Positions 33,969-41,944 of a stretch of 64,000 nucleotides of DNA are shown piece by piece. The first letter of the stretch is position 1. Each line of letters starts with the position of its first letter. Source of the DNA: CAVZCK01 sp963798805 (GTDB lineage: Bacteria; Pseudomonadota; Alphaproteobacteria; Rhizobiales; Rhodomicrobiaceae). The notes under the pieces are model-generated. The model saw only the letters and a list, made by a program, of their open reading frames with translations. It ran no database searches and was not told the DNA's origin. A program made the translations under genes and the position numbers. The stretch is taken from NCBI GenBank assembly GCA_963798805.1, contig CAWCVC010000002.1, positions 496,001-560,000 on the forward strand. Reading direction: 5' to 3'.

Positions 33969-34826
33969 GATGGATGTCTCGAAAGCTTTAGAACCCGAGC
34001 CGACGATGAACTCGAACTCGGTTTGGAGGCCGCCATCGGTTTCAAATTCTTTCAGGCACTCAGAAACTTCACTCCATGCCGCACGTTTTCCGGCATCGCC
34101 AAGATCAGCCACCACCGCGCGATATGCGCCAAAGGCCTCCTGCATCATTTCTAGGGTGTCGGACACGCCAGGCAGGTTAAGTGGCGCTCGGATGGTTTTT
34201 GTTCTGATATCTGAGAGCCCGCTATCCCACATCAGATCTTCCAGAACGCCGTCAGCGCCTAAGGCGAATATTCCGGGGCTTCCGGGCGCGGGCGGTAGCT
34301 TGCCGGCATGGCGCAGGAGAATCGCCATCGATCGAGCCATGAAGGGATTGTTGGCGGGTGTCGTAAAGACCAGCGCGGCGAAGCGTGCACCAGGCTTCAA
34401 CACATGTTGGACGGCCTCCAGCGCCCTGCGTGGTGATGGGAAAAGCATCAGACCCAATCGGCTGATTGCCGCATCGAACGGAGCCTGCGTCTCATCCAAT
34501 TCGTCAGCCGCGCATTCGAGCGTTTCGATGTTCTGCACCGCTGCGTTGGCGGCGTTCTGGCGTAGATGTTCGAGCATGGTGGCGGATATGTCGCTTGCCA
34601 CCACTGTCCCGTTCGGTCCCACACGCTTTGCCGCCTGGATGGTCTGGCTGCCCGCACCACAAGCCAGATCGAGGACCCGCATGCCAGGCTGGAGACCGGC
34701 CATTTCGAGCAGTGCATCCGTAGCGCCAGACAGACCGGCAGAGAATACATGCTCCCACTTGGCCCAGCCAGGCGCTGCCGATTCCCAGACATTACGAAGC
34801 TCAGATGCTGGTGTGCCGTCGCTCAT
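33960..34826 (-). CDS. Class I SAM-dependent methyltransferase
   Basis: 288 residues. SAM motif I VLDLACGAGSQTIQAAKRVG near residues 52-71, then VVASDISATMLEHL and a motif IV-like FDAAISRLGLMLFPSPRRAL. It resembles UbiE/type-11 methyltransferases; substrate unknown. The ATG at 34826 has AGGAGG six bases upstream. Its TGA lies inside the palindromic element at 33865-33968, so the last ~5 residues may be element-derived. It breaks the usual moaC-moeA adjacency, suggesting later insertion. Confidence 0.85.
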   Translation of the reverse strand: MSDGTPASELRNVWESAAPGWAKWEHVFSAGLSGATDALLEMAGLQPGMRVLDLACGAGSQTIQAAKRVGPNGTVVASDISATMLEHLRQNAANAAVQNIETLECAADELDETQAPFDAAISRLGLMLFPSPRRALEAVQHVLKPGARFAALVFTTPANNPFMARSMAILLRHAGKLPPAPGSPGIFALGADGVLEDLMWDSGLSDIRTKTIRAPLNLPGVSDTLEMMQEAFGAYRAVVADLGDAGKRAAWSEVSECLKEFETDGGLQTEFEFIVGSGSKAFETSIRA

Positions 34827-35025
34827 CACGGACCTCCTGAGATCTTCTTCCGCTTTTGTGAAAGCAGTATAGTCCCTCTGCACTCCGGCTTCCAAATCCG
34901 GCGCCGTCCCACCGTCGCGGAATGTTGAGAACAGAAGGGTTCACCTTTCCGCTACGGAGCAACCGTCGCAGGACGCGCCTCCTGTATCAAATTCGGCCCG
35001 CGCCTGCGAAGCAACGTGATCTGGT

Positions 35026-35505
35026 TCACGAAGCGCGATAGGTCCCCGACCGTCCGCCCGTCTTCTCGATCAGCCGGATACCTTCGAAATGCATGGCCTT
35101 ATCGGCCGCTTTCAGCATGTCATAGATGGTGAGGCAGGCGACGGAAACGGCGGTCAGCGCCTCCATCTCGACGCCGGTCTGGCCGGTGACCTTGACCATC
35201 GCCTCGACGCGCAGACCCGCCGGGTCGCTGCGCTCCTCGAAATCGACGGTGACCTTCGACACAGGCAGCGGATGGCAGAGCGGGATCAGCTCATGGGTGC
35301 GCTTGGCCGCCATGATGCCGGCGATGCGGGCGGTCGCCAGCACATCGCCCTTGGCGGCGGCGCCTTCGCGGATCAGCGCCAGCGTCTCCGGTTTCATGAC
35401 GACGAAGCCTTCGGCAATGGCGGTGCGGGTCGTGGCGGCTTTCTCCGACACGTCGACCATGTTCGCCTCACCCCGCTCATTGATATGGGAGAGGCGCGAG
35501 GTCAC
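35026..35505 (-). CDS. moaC: Cyclic pyranopterin monophosphate synthase MoaC
   Basis: Second enzyme step of molybdopterin synthesis. 159 residues. KGDVLATARIAGIMAAKRTHELIPLCHPLP and GVEMEALTAVSVACLTIYDMLKAADK carry the active-site residues. I place the start at GTG 35505 (VTSRLSHINERGEANMVDVSEK), which matches the family N-terminus and overlaps the intended trpC stop by 4 bases (GTGA). As the sequence stands, trpC's frameshift makes moaC the in-frame C-terminal part of one 438-codon open frame. Confidence 0.93.
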   Translation of the reverse strand: MTSRLSHINERGEANMVDVSEKAATTRTAIAEGFVVMKPETLALIREGAAAKGDVLATARIAGIMAAKRTHELIPLCHPLPVSKVTVDFEERSDPAGLRVEAMVKVTGQTGVEMEALTAVSVACLTIYDMLKAADKAMHFEGIRLIEKTGGRSGTYRAS

Positions 35506-36342
35506 GCGGACAGCCCCCCATGCGCGGCGGCGCCGGCATCCTTTGCGGCATCGCCGTGCAGCAGGCGCCGCGTCGCGCCCGCCACATCGGGCTGGCGCAT
35601 CAGAACTCTCGCCGACAAGAAAGGCATGCGCGCCGGTCGAGGCGAGGCGGTGAATGTCGGCGTTGGTGAAGATGCCGCTTTCGCTGACCGTCAGCCGCCC
35701 GCGCGGGATCAGCGGCATCAGCCGCTCGGTGACGGCGAGGGTGGTCTCGAAGGTCTTTAGATCGCGGTTGTTGATGCCGATGAGCGAGGTCGGCAGGCTG
35801 AGGGCGCGCTCAAGCTCGTCCTCGTTGTGCACTTCGGCGAGCACGTCCATGCCCCAGGCGTTCGCTGCGCCGGCCAGCTCCATGGCCAGGAAATCATCGA
35901 CCACGGCCATGATGATCAGGATGCAGTCGGCGCCGAGCGCGCGCGATTGCGCGATCTGATACGGGTCGAGCATGAAGTCCTTGCGCAGCACGGGCAGGGC
36001 GCAGACCTCGCGCGCTTCGATGAGATGCTCGTCGTCGCCCTGGAACGACGGTCCGTCGGTCAGCACCGAGAGGCAGGCCGCGCCGCCGGAGGCATAGGCG
36101 AGAGCCAGCGAGGCGGGGTCGAAATCCTCCCGGATCAGGCCGCGCGATGGGCTCGCCTTCTTGATCTCGGCGATGAGCGCGTAGCGGCCTTCCTCGGCGC
36201 AATGCGCCACGGTTTCGGCGAAGGGGCGGACTGGCGGCGCCTGATTGGCGGCGGCCTCGACCTCGGCCAGCGGCATTTTCGCTTTCGCTGCGGCGATCTC
36301 CTTGCGCTTATAGGCGGCAATCTTGTCCAATATCGTCGTCAT
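35502..36342 (-). pseudogene. trpC: Indole-3-glycerol phosphate synthase, frameshifted near the C-terminus
   Basis: Converts CdRP to indole-3-glycerol phosphate in tryptophan synthesis. Residues 1-246 are intact (LIAEIKKASPSRG; VLRKDFMLDPYQI; GINNRDLKTFETTL; LTVSESGI; AFLVGES). At about 35604 one extra base follows the GES codons. Removing it restores LMRQPDVAGATRRLL, the expected phosphate-site helix, and a TGA at 35502-35504. As given, the frame instead runs through about 33 unrelated residues into moaC, giving a 438-residue fusion (35026-36342). Could be a real mutation or a one-base sequencing error. It starts inside the end of trpD by 4 bases. Confidence 0.9.
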
Positions 36343-37382
36343 GAGGCCCGCGCCTTTCCTCGTGCGATCAGTCTTTCGAGCGCGGCGGCCGCCTTGCCTT
36401 CGTCGATCGAGCTTGCCGCCAGTTCCTTGCCCTCTTTCAGCGTGTCCACCTTACCGGCGATGATGAAGGAGGCCGCCGCGTTGAGCAGCACGATGTCGCG
36501 GAACGGCCCGGCTTTTCCGGCAAACAGCTCGCGGATCGCCGCGGCGCAGTCGGCGGGCTCGCCGCCGAGAAGCTCGGCCAGCGTCACGGTGTTGAGGCCG
36601 AGATCGTCCGGCCCGACCTGGAAGCGCCGCAGCGTGCCGTTCCTCACCTCGACGACCTGGGACGGCCCCACGGTCGACAGCTCGTCGAGCCCGCCCGCGC
36701 CGTGGATGACCCAGACATGCTCGGCACCGAGCCGCCGCATCGCCTCCGCGAGCGGCTCCAGCCAGACGTCGGAGAAAACCCCGAGGAGCTGGCGCTTCGT
36801 GCCGGCGGGGTTGGAGAGCGGGCCGAGCAGGTTGAAGATGGTGCGCAGCTTCAAGCCTTGCCGGACCGGCCCGGCGTGGCGCATGGCCGGGTGATAGGTC
36901 GGCGCGAAGAGAAAAGCCATGCCGGTCTCGGTGAGGCAGCTTTGCGCCTCTTCCGGCGTCATGGCGAGATCGACGCCAAGATTTTCGAGCACGTCGGCGG
37001 CGCCGGATTTGGAGGAGACGGCCCGGTTGCCGTGCTTGGCGACGGGAACGCCCGCGCCCGCAAGTACGAAAGCCGTCGCCGTCGAGACATTGTAGGTGCC
37101 CCTGGCATCGCCGCCCGTGCCGACCACGTCGATGGCGCCTTCGGGCGCGCTCACCTTGCGCATCTTGCCGCGCATGGCCCTGACCGCCCCGGCAATCTCA
37201 TCGACCGTCTCGCCGCGCGCCCGCATGGCGACCAGGAAGCCGGCAAGCTGAAGCTCGGGCACGCCGCCTTCCATGATCGCGTCGAATGCGCTCGCGGCTT
37301 CCTCCTCGCTCAGCGTGCCGCCGCCGGCCACCTTTTCGAAATGCGGACGAAAGCGCGCCGCCGCGTCCGGCGCTTCGCTCAT
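36339..37382 (-). CDS. trpD: Anthranilate phosphoribosyltransferase
   Basis: Transfers phosphoribose from PRPP to anthranilate. 347 residues. DVVGTGGDARGTYNVSTA (PRPP/anthranilate loop), KHGNRAVSSKSGAADVLENLG and FNLLGPLSNPAG are intact. Overlaps trpG by 4 bases upstream (ATGA) and trpC by 4 bases downstream, so trpG-trpD-trpC-moaC are translationally coupled. Confidence 0.97.
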   Translation of the reverse strand: MSEAPDAAARFRPHFEKVAGGGTLSEEEAASAFDAIMEGGVPELQLAGFLVAMRARGETVDEIAGAVRAMRGKMRKVSAPEGAIDVVGTGGDARGTYNVSTATAFVLAGAGVPVAKHGNRAVSSKSGAADVLENLGVDLAMTPEEAQSCLTETGMAFLFAPTYHPAMRHAGPVRQGLKLRTIFNLLGPLSNPAGTKRQLLGVFSDVWLEPLAEAMRRLGAEHVWVIHGAGGLDELSTVGPSQVVEVRNGTLRRFQVGPDDLGLNTVTLAELLGGEPADCAAAIRELFAGKAGPFRDIVLLNAAASFIIAGKVDTLKEGKELAASSIDEGKAAAALERLIARGKARAS

Positions 37383-38023
37383 CGGGCGGCCTCCGACCTG
37401 CCGGAGGCTCCGGCGCGGACGAGATCGAGGTTCGGCCGGATCGGATGCCAGTTGATCCGGGCGATGCGCAGGAAATTGGCCAGCATGGCGTGTCCGCAGG
37501 CCGAGGCGATGCTCTCCGGATGGAACTGCACGCCGAACACCGGCTGACTCTGATGCTGCACCGCCATGATCAGGCCTTCCGAGGTGCTGGCGGTGATCCG
37601 CAAGGACGAGGGCAGGGTCTTCTCCTTGACGATCAGCGAATGATAGCGCGTGGCGACGAACTCCGACGGCAGGCCCTGGAAGATGCCCTCGCCGGAATTG
37701 TAGACCGTCGAGACCTTGCCGTGCATGAGCCTGGGCGCGCGGATCACGTCGCCGCCATAGGCCTGGCCGATCGCCTGATGGCCGAGGCAGACGCCGAGCA
37801 GCGGCACGCGTCCGGCGTTTTTCTTAATGAGGCTCAGGCAGATGCCGGCCTCGTTCGGCGTGCAAGGGCCGGGCGACAGCACGATGGCCTGCGGCTTTTC
37901 CGCCAGCACGGCCTCGACCGAGATCTTGTCGTTCCGGTAGACCCGGCAGGTGACGCCGAGATCGCCGAAATAATGCACGAGGTTATAGGTAAAGCTGTCG
38001 TAATTATCGATGAGCGTGATCAT
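37379..38023 (-). CDS. trpG: Anthranilate synthase component II (glutamine amidotransferase)
   Basis: Class I glutaminase subunit that feeds ammonia to TrpE. 214 residues. Cys79 in LGVCLGHQAIGQAYGG is the nucleophile; the His and Glu of FGVQFHPES complete the triad. First gene of the trpG-trpD-trpC-moaC string. Separated from trpE by about 2.3 kb of apparently inserted genes. It may also serve in 4-amino-4-deoxychorismate synthesis as PabA. Confidence 0.96.
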   Translation of the reverse strand: MITLIDNYDSFTYNLVHYFGDLGVTCRVYRNDKISVEAVLAEKPQAIVLSPGPCTPNEAGICLSLIKKNAGRVPLLGVCLGHQAIGQAYGGDVIRAPRLMHGKVSTVYNSGEGIFQGLPSEFVATRYHSLIVKEKTLPSSLRITASTSEGLIMAVQHQSQPVFGVQFHPESIASACGHAMLANFLRIARINWHPIRPNLDLVRAGASGRSEAAR

Positions 38024-38216
38024 CAGCGCCTCCGCCGTGCGGGAAAGATCAGCAAAATTAAGGCGTCGCGTCTAGTGGGAAAGCGTGGATTTCGTCAAAG
38101 CCGCTCAATCTTTCCGTTTCAGCAGCTTCGAGATCGCAAACAGTGCCAGGAGATCACGGCCGCCGATGGCGCGATTGCGAGCAGTGGGAGAGGGCATCTG
38201 CCTGGCTCGCTGGAGC

Positions 38217-38636
38217 CTAAAGGCAATTCCACAGATACATGGCGACGTCCCGCCTTCCCGCCTCTTGTGCCAAACGGCGAAGATCTCGAATGACCGGTTC
38301 CACATGGCCCGCATCCCAGCCGGGCTCCTCGCATGCGGCCCATTTCGCTGCAAGGCCGGGAATTTCAGCGTCGCTGATATTGGCCAATCGAGAGACGAAT
38401 TCGCGCGGGAATTCGGTGGTCACGCGCTCGCCTTCGTTCACGACTCTGACCGTCGTGAAGCCGGAATTCGGATCGAAGCCTAACGGCCGGTTCTCCAGGA
38501 TTTGCTTGAGGAAACCGATCCCGAGTTCGGTGATCCGCCGATAGCTGGCAACATCGCGGGAAGGCAGGTCGATCGTATGATCCAGGTCGGCCGCCGTCTT
38601 TGCGTCGGCGATGAAGAAATCGGCTAGAATGCTCAC
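38217..38636 (-). CDS. Hypothetical protein
   Basis: 139 residues from a GTG at 38636 with AAAGGGG upstream. The frame is open a further 47 codons, but that part is Arg/Ser-rich and looks non-coding. No signal peptide or membrane helix. Features: AKTAADLDHTIDLPSRDVASYRR near the start, and the ending DLRRLAQEAGRRDVAMYLWNCL. I do not recognise the family. Lies in an islet between trpG and trpE. Confidence 0.6.
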   Translation of the reverse strand: MSILADFFIADAKTAADLDHTIDLPSRDVASYRRITELGIGFLKQILENRPLGFDPNSGFTTVRVVNEGERVTTEFPREFVSRLANISDAEIPGLAAKWAACEEPGWDAGHVEPVIRDLRRLAQEAGRRDVAMYLWNCL

Positions 38637-38801
38637 GGGCGATGCCCCTTTTGGCTCCCGACTTCCCGGCCATGCCAATGCGCGGCGACCCGATCCTCGG
38701 GACCAGGAGCCAGCGCCGCGACTTCGGCGACAGGTCCGTGGACACTGCCCTGGAGTCTGCGGCGACTTTGAGGCCAAGCAAAGACCGGACGGGTTACGGC
38801 C

Positions 38802-39323
38802 CTACTTTCGGCTCAGCCATTTCGGCGTGACGAAGCGCAGGAGCGTGCCGGCGCGCGGCTTGACGCCGGACCAATTCGGCACATCGAAGCCGATGACGGC
38901 GATGGCGGCGGTCGGGAATTTGCGGGCGATGGCGCGGCGAAGCTCCGGATCGCCGCTGCCGATGAGGTCGACCGCCAGCGCCTGCAACCCCGGATTGTGG
39001 CCGAGGATCATGAGATGATGGACATCGTCGGGCGTCTGGCGGATCAGCCCGATCATCACCGGCGCGGAGGCCTCGTAGACGGTTTCGTCGTAGTCGATCC
39101 TTGGCTGCGGCGTGAAGTCCGGGAGCGCGAGGTCGAGCGTTTCGCGGGTGCGGACCGACGGCGAGGCGAGGATCAGCTCGGGGATGAGGCCGTTCTCGGC
39201 CAGAAACGCCGCCATAAGCGGCGCGGCGGCCTCTCCGCGCGGCGCCAGCGGCCGGTCGAAATCCGGCAGGCCAGGCGTGGCCCAGCTCGATTTGGCGTGG
39301 CGGAAGAGGGTCAGGATGAGCAC
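38802..39323 (-). CDS. SixA-type phosphohistidine phosphatase
   Basis: Histidine phosphatase superfamily protein. The RHG motif appears as LFRHAKSSW at about residues 6-14, with the second catalytic His in MILGHNPGLQALA and the Arg in LASPSVRTRETL. 173 residues from the GTG at 39323; a longer TTG start at 39362 is possible. SixA enzymes dephosphorylate His residues of signalling or PTS proteins, but the target here is unknown. Part of the islet between trpG and trpE. Confidence 0.85.
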   Translation of the reverse strand: MLILTLFRHAKSSWATPGLPDFDRPLAPRGEAAAPLMAAFLAENGLIPELILASPSVRTRETLDLALPDFTPQPRIDYDETVYEASAPVMIGLIRQTPDDVHHLMILGHNPGLQALAVDLIGSGDPELRRAIARKFPTAAIAVIGFDVPNWSGVKPRAGTLLRFVTPKWLSRK

Positions 39324-39406
39324 GGTAACAGTATAATTGCCAGCATCGAACGTTAAACGCAAAACAGCAGCTCAAGGCCCGTTGCCGGCAATTTCTCGCG
39401 CAGCCG

Positions 39407-40186
39407 TTACATGCTTTGTGGATTCGATTGATCTAGAGGCGGATTCTGCTCTTCCGGGCGCATCCCTTTGAGATAAGCTTCAAGGGGGTGGGGGAACTTG
39501 ATTCCGGAACTATTGCTTTCAAGCCAGATGTGCTGTCCTTTGCGCCATTGTTCTCGTAAATAAAGCAAGCCGCCCCAATAGTCGGATAAAAAATGCATAG
39601 TCTCGTTAAAATGACCAGCATCGGCAATAATTTCCTTGACCTCGTTTCCTTGTCTTATCAAATGGTATTGACCGATGACGCAGCACATAACGGTATTTTT
39701 CGCTTCTGGTTTCTTCATCCACTTCTTCACTGATTCTTTTTCCGCGCCGTCCAATGCCAAAATTGCTGTCGGCAAGATATAATTTTGCCCAGGAAGCGCC
39801 ATTGCGGTCGTTTCCTGAATCCATTTGTTTTGCTTTTCGAGCTGTTCTTCAAGGTGTTTCTTTTTTTCCAGCTTGCTTTTTATTTCAATTGCCCACTGCG
39901 CTGCTTCGACTGGTACCATTGACACGTCGTCATGAAAAACGATGGAAGGTAAAACTTCATCAAAGGCAGCAATAAGATCGAGTTGCGGACTGACTCGATC
40001 GTTCAAGTCAAATACAACGCCCGACCTTAATGATATTCCTGGCGGCGTCATGTCCCGCAGGAAACGGGTGACATACTTCTCCCTCAGAAATCCCGTGGTT
40101 GCATTGTGTTCTGTCGCTCCCACAAGGTCTAATTCAAGCTTCAAGGCTTGAATTCGCTTGGAAATTATTTCCTGAAACTTGTTCAT
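39407..40186 (-). CDS. DUF6602-like protein, possible PD-(D/E)XK nuclease fold
   Basis: 259 residues, visibly more AT-rich than every neighbour (Lys, Asn, Ile and Glu codons), which suggests recent transfer. The middle contains SPQLDLIAAFD and then QWAIEIKSKLE about 30 residues later, the D...ExK pattern of restriction-like nucleases. A basic, Gln/Lys-rich helical segment follows. This resembles DUF6602 proteins, often found alone in variable or defence regions. No partner methylase, toxin or integrase is adjacent. Function is not established; defence is inference only. Confidence 0.65.
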   Translation of the reverse strand: MNKFQEIISKRIQALKLELDLVGATEHNATTGFLREKYVTRFLRDMTPPGISLRSGVVFDLNDRVSPQLDLIAAFDEVLPSIVFHDDVSMVPVEAAQWAIEIKSKLEKKKHLEEQLEKQNKWIQETTAMALPGQNYILPTAILALDGAEKESVKKWMKKPEAKNTVMCCVIGQYHLIRQGNEVKEIIADAGHFNETMHFLSDYWGGLLYLREQWRKGQHIWLESNSSGIKFPHPLEAYLKGMRPEEQNPPLDQSNPQSM

Positions 40187-40369
40187 GCCATTTCCAAAGC
40201 CAACTGTTAATGAGGGATACTATTTCGCTGTGTTGTGCTCATGAAATCCCGTAGGAATACTCAGAGCAATGTGAACGTGCGGTCGAATGCCTGGGCCGCA
40301 TTGCTGTTGATCACCGGCGAGCGAGATTGAGACAGCGTCCATTAAAAGCGACGATTTAGGAGGGCAACC

Positions 40370-41888
40370 CTACTGCCCCCTTCGCGCCTCGCTGGCAAAC
40401 CGCACGGCCTCCTCCGCGGCACGAAACAGCGCCATCGCCTTGACCTCGCATTCGCGCTGTTCGCTCGCGGGGATGGAGTCTGCCACGATGCCGGCACCGG
40501 CCTGCACATACATGGTGCCGTCCTTGATCAGCGAGGTGCGCAGCACGATGCAGCTATCCATCTCGCCGGTCGCGGAGAAATAGCCGACGCAGCCGGCATA
40601 GAGCCCGCGCTTTTCCTTCTCCAGCTCGTCGATGATCTCCATGGCGCGCACCTTCGGCGCCCCCGACACGGTGCCGGCCGGAAAGCCCGCCATCAATGCG
40701 TCGACCGCATCGTGCTCGTCGCCAAGCTCGCCGACCACATTCGAGACGATGTGCATCACCTGGCTGTAATATTCGAGGAAGAAGCTGTCGGTGAACTCGG
40801 ACCGTGCCGAGCTTGGCGACGCGTCCGACGTCGTTGCGGCCCAGATCGAGCAGCATCAGATGCTCGGAGCGCTCCTTCTCGTCGGACAGCAGGTCGTCGG
40901 CGAGGCGCTTGTCCTCGTCCGGCGTTTCGCCGCGCCGCCGCGTGCCGGCGATCGGGCGGATCGTCACCTCGCCGCCGCGCGCGCGCACCAGGATTTCCGG
41001 GCTCGACCCGGCGACCGAGAAGCCGCCGAAATTGAGATAATAGAGGAACGGCGAGGGGTTGACGCGGCGCAGCGCCCGGTAGAGTGCGAAGGGCGGCAGG
41101 TCAAAGGGGGCGGAAAAGCGCTGGCTGAGCACGACCTGGAAAATGTCGCCGGCCGCGATGTACTCCTTCGCCTTCTTCACCATCGTCTCATATTGCTTGG
41201 GCGTGGTGTTGGAGGTGGTCTTCGGGTAGTCCAGATGTGCGCCGTTCGGCGCGGCGCCATGGCTGAGCGGGGCGTCGAGCGCATCGACCACGGACGACAG
41301 CCGGTCGAGCGCGCGCGAATAGGCGGTCCCGGCGGCGACGCGCTTTTGCGGCCGCACGGGCGTGACGACGGTAATCTCGTCCTTCACATTGTCGAAGATC
41401 GCCATCACCGTCGGTCGGATCAGCACGGCGTCGGGGATGCCGATCGGGTCCCGGTTGGGCTTGGGCAGCTTTTCGATCAGGCGGACGGTGTCGTAGCCCA
41501 TATAGCCGAACACGCCGAGCGCCATGGGCGGCAGACTGGTGGGGAGGGCCATGCGGGATTCGGCGAGCAGGTCGCGCAGCGCCGCCAGCGTGCCGCCCTT
41601 GCATTTGGCGAACTTGCCAGGCGACCGTGCCGGCGCACGGTTGATCTCGGCCTCGTCGCCGAAGGCGCGCCAGATAATGTCGGGCTCGAAGCCGATCACC
41701 GAATAGCGGCCGCGCACCGCGCCGCCTTCAACGGATTCGAGCAGGAAGCTCATCGGCTTGTCGGCGCCGAGCTTCAGCATCGCCGAGACGGGCGTCTCCA
41801 AATCCGCGATCAGCCGCGTCCACACCGCCTGCGGCTCGCCCTTGTCATAGGTTTCGGCGAACTCTTCGAAGGAGGGATAAAGCCGCAT
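40370..41888 (-). pseudogene. trpE: Anthranilate synthase component I, frameshifted
   Basis: Chorismate-utilising subunit that makes anthranilate with TrpG. The N-terminal part is normal (KPMSFLLESVEGGAVRGRYSVIGFEPD; IFQVVLSQRFSAPF; IRPIAGTRRRGETPDED; LMLLDLGRNDVGRVAKLGTVRV). At about 40794 one extra base shifts the frame. Removing it restores TDSFFLEYYSQVMHIVSNV and the rest (AGTVSGAPKVRAMEIIDELE; YVQAGAGIVADSIP) to the stop at 40370, giving a normal 505 residues. The uncorrected product would lose the catalytic C-terminal third. Either a genuine loss or a one-base sequencing error. It follows ppiD by 56 bases. Confidence 0.9.
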
Positions 41889-41944
41889 GAGATGCCCCGT
41901 CGGCGGACGCCGGCGGGTCCCGCGCGTCCGTCCCCTGTTGTGCG

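Noticed and set aside
35026..36342. Genuine bifunctional TrpC-MoaC enzyme
   Set aside because: The linker is out-of-frame sequence, and removing one base restores the normal ends of both proteins; fusion is better explained as a frameshift.
41889..41944. trpE leader-peptide attenuator
   Set aside because: Only 56 bases separate ppiD from trpE, with no Trp-rich leader frame or terminator/antiterminator pair visible.
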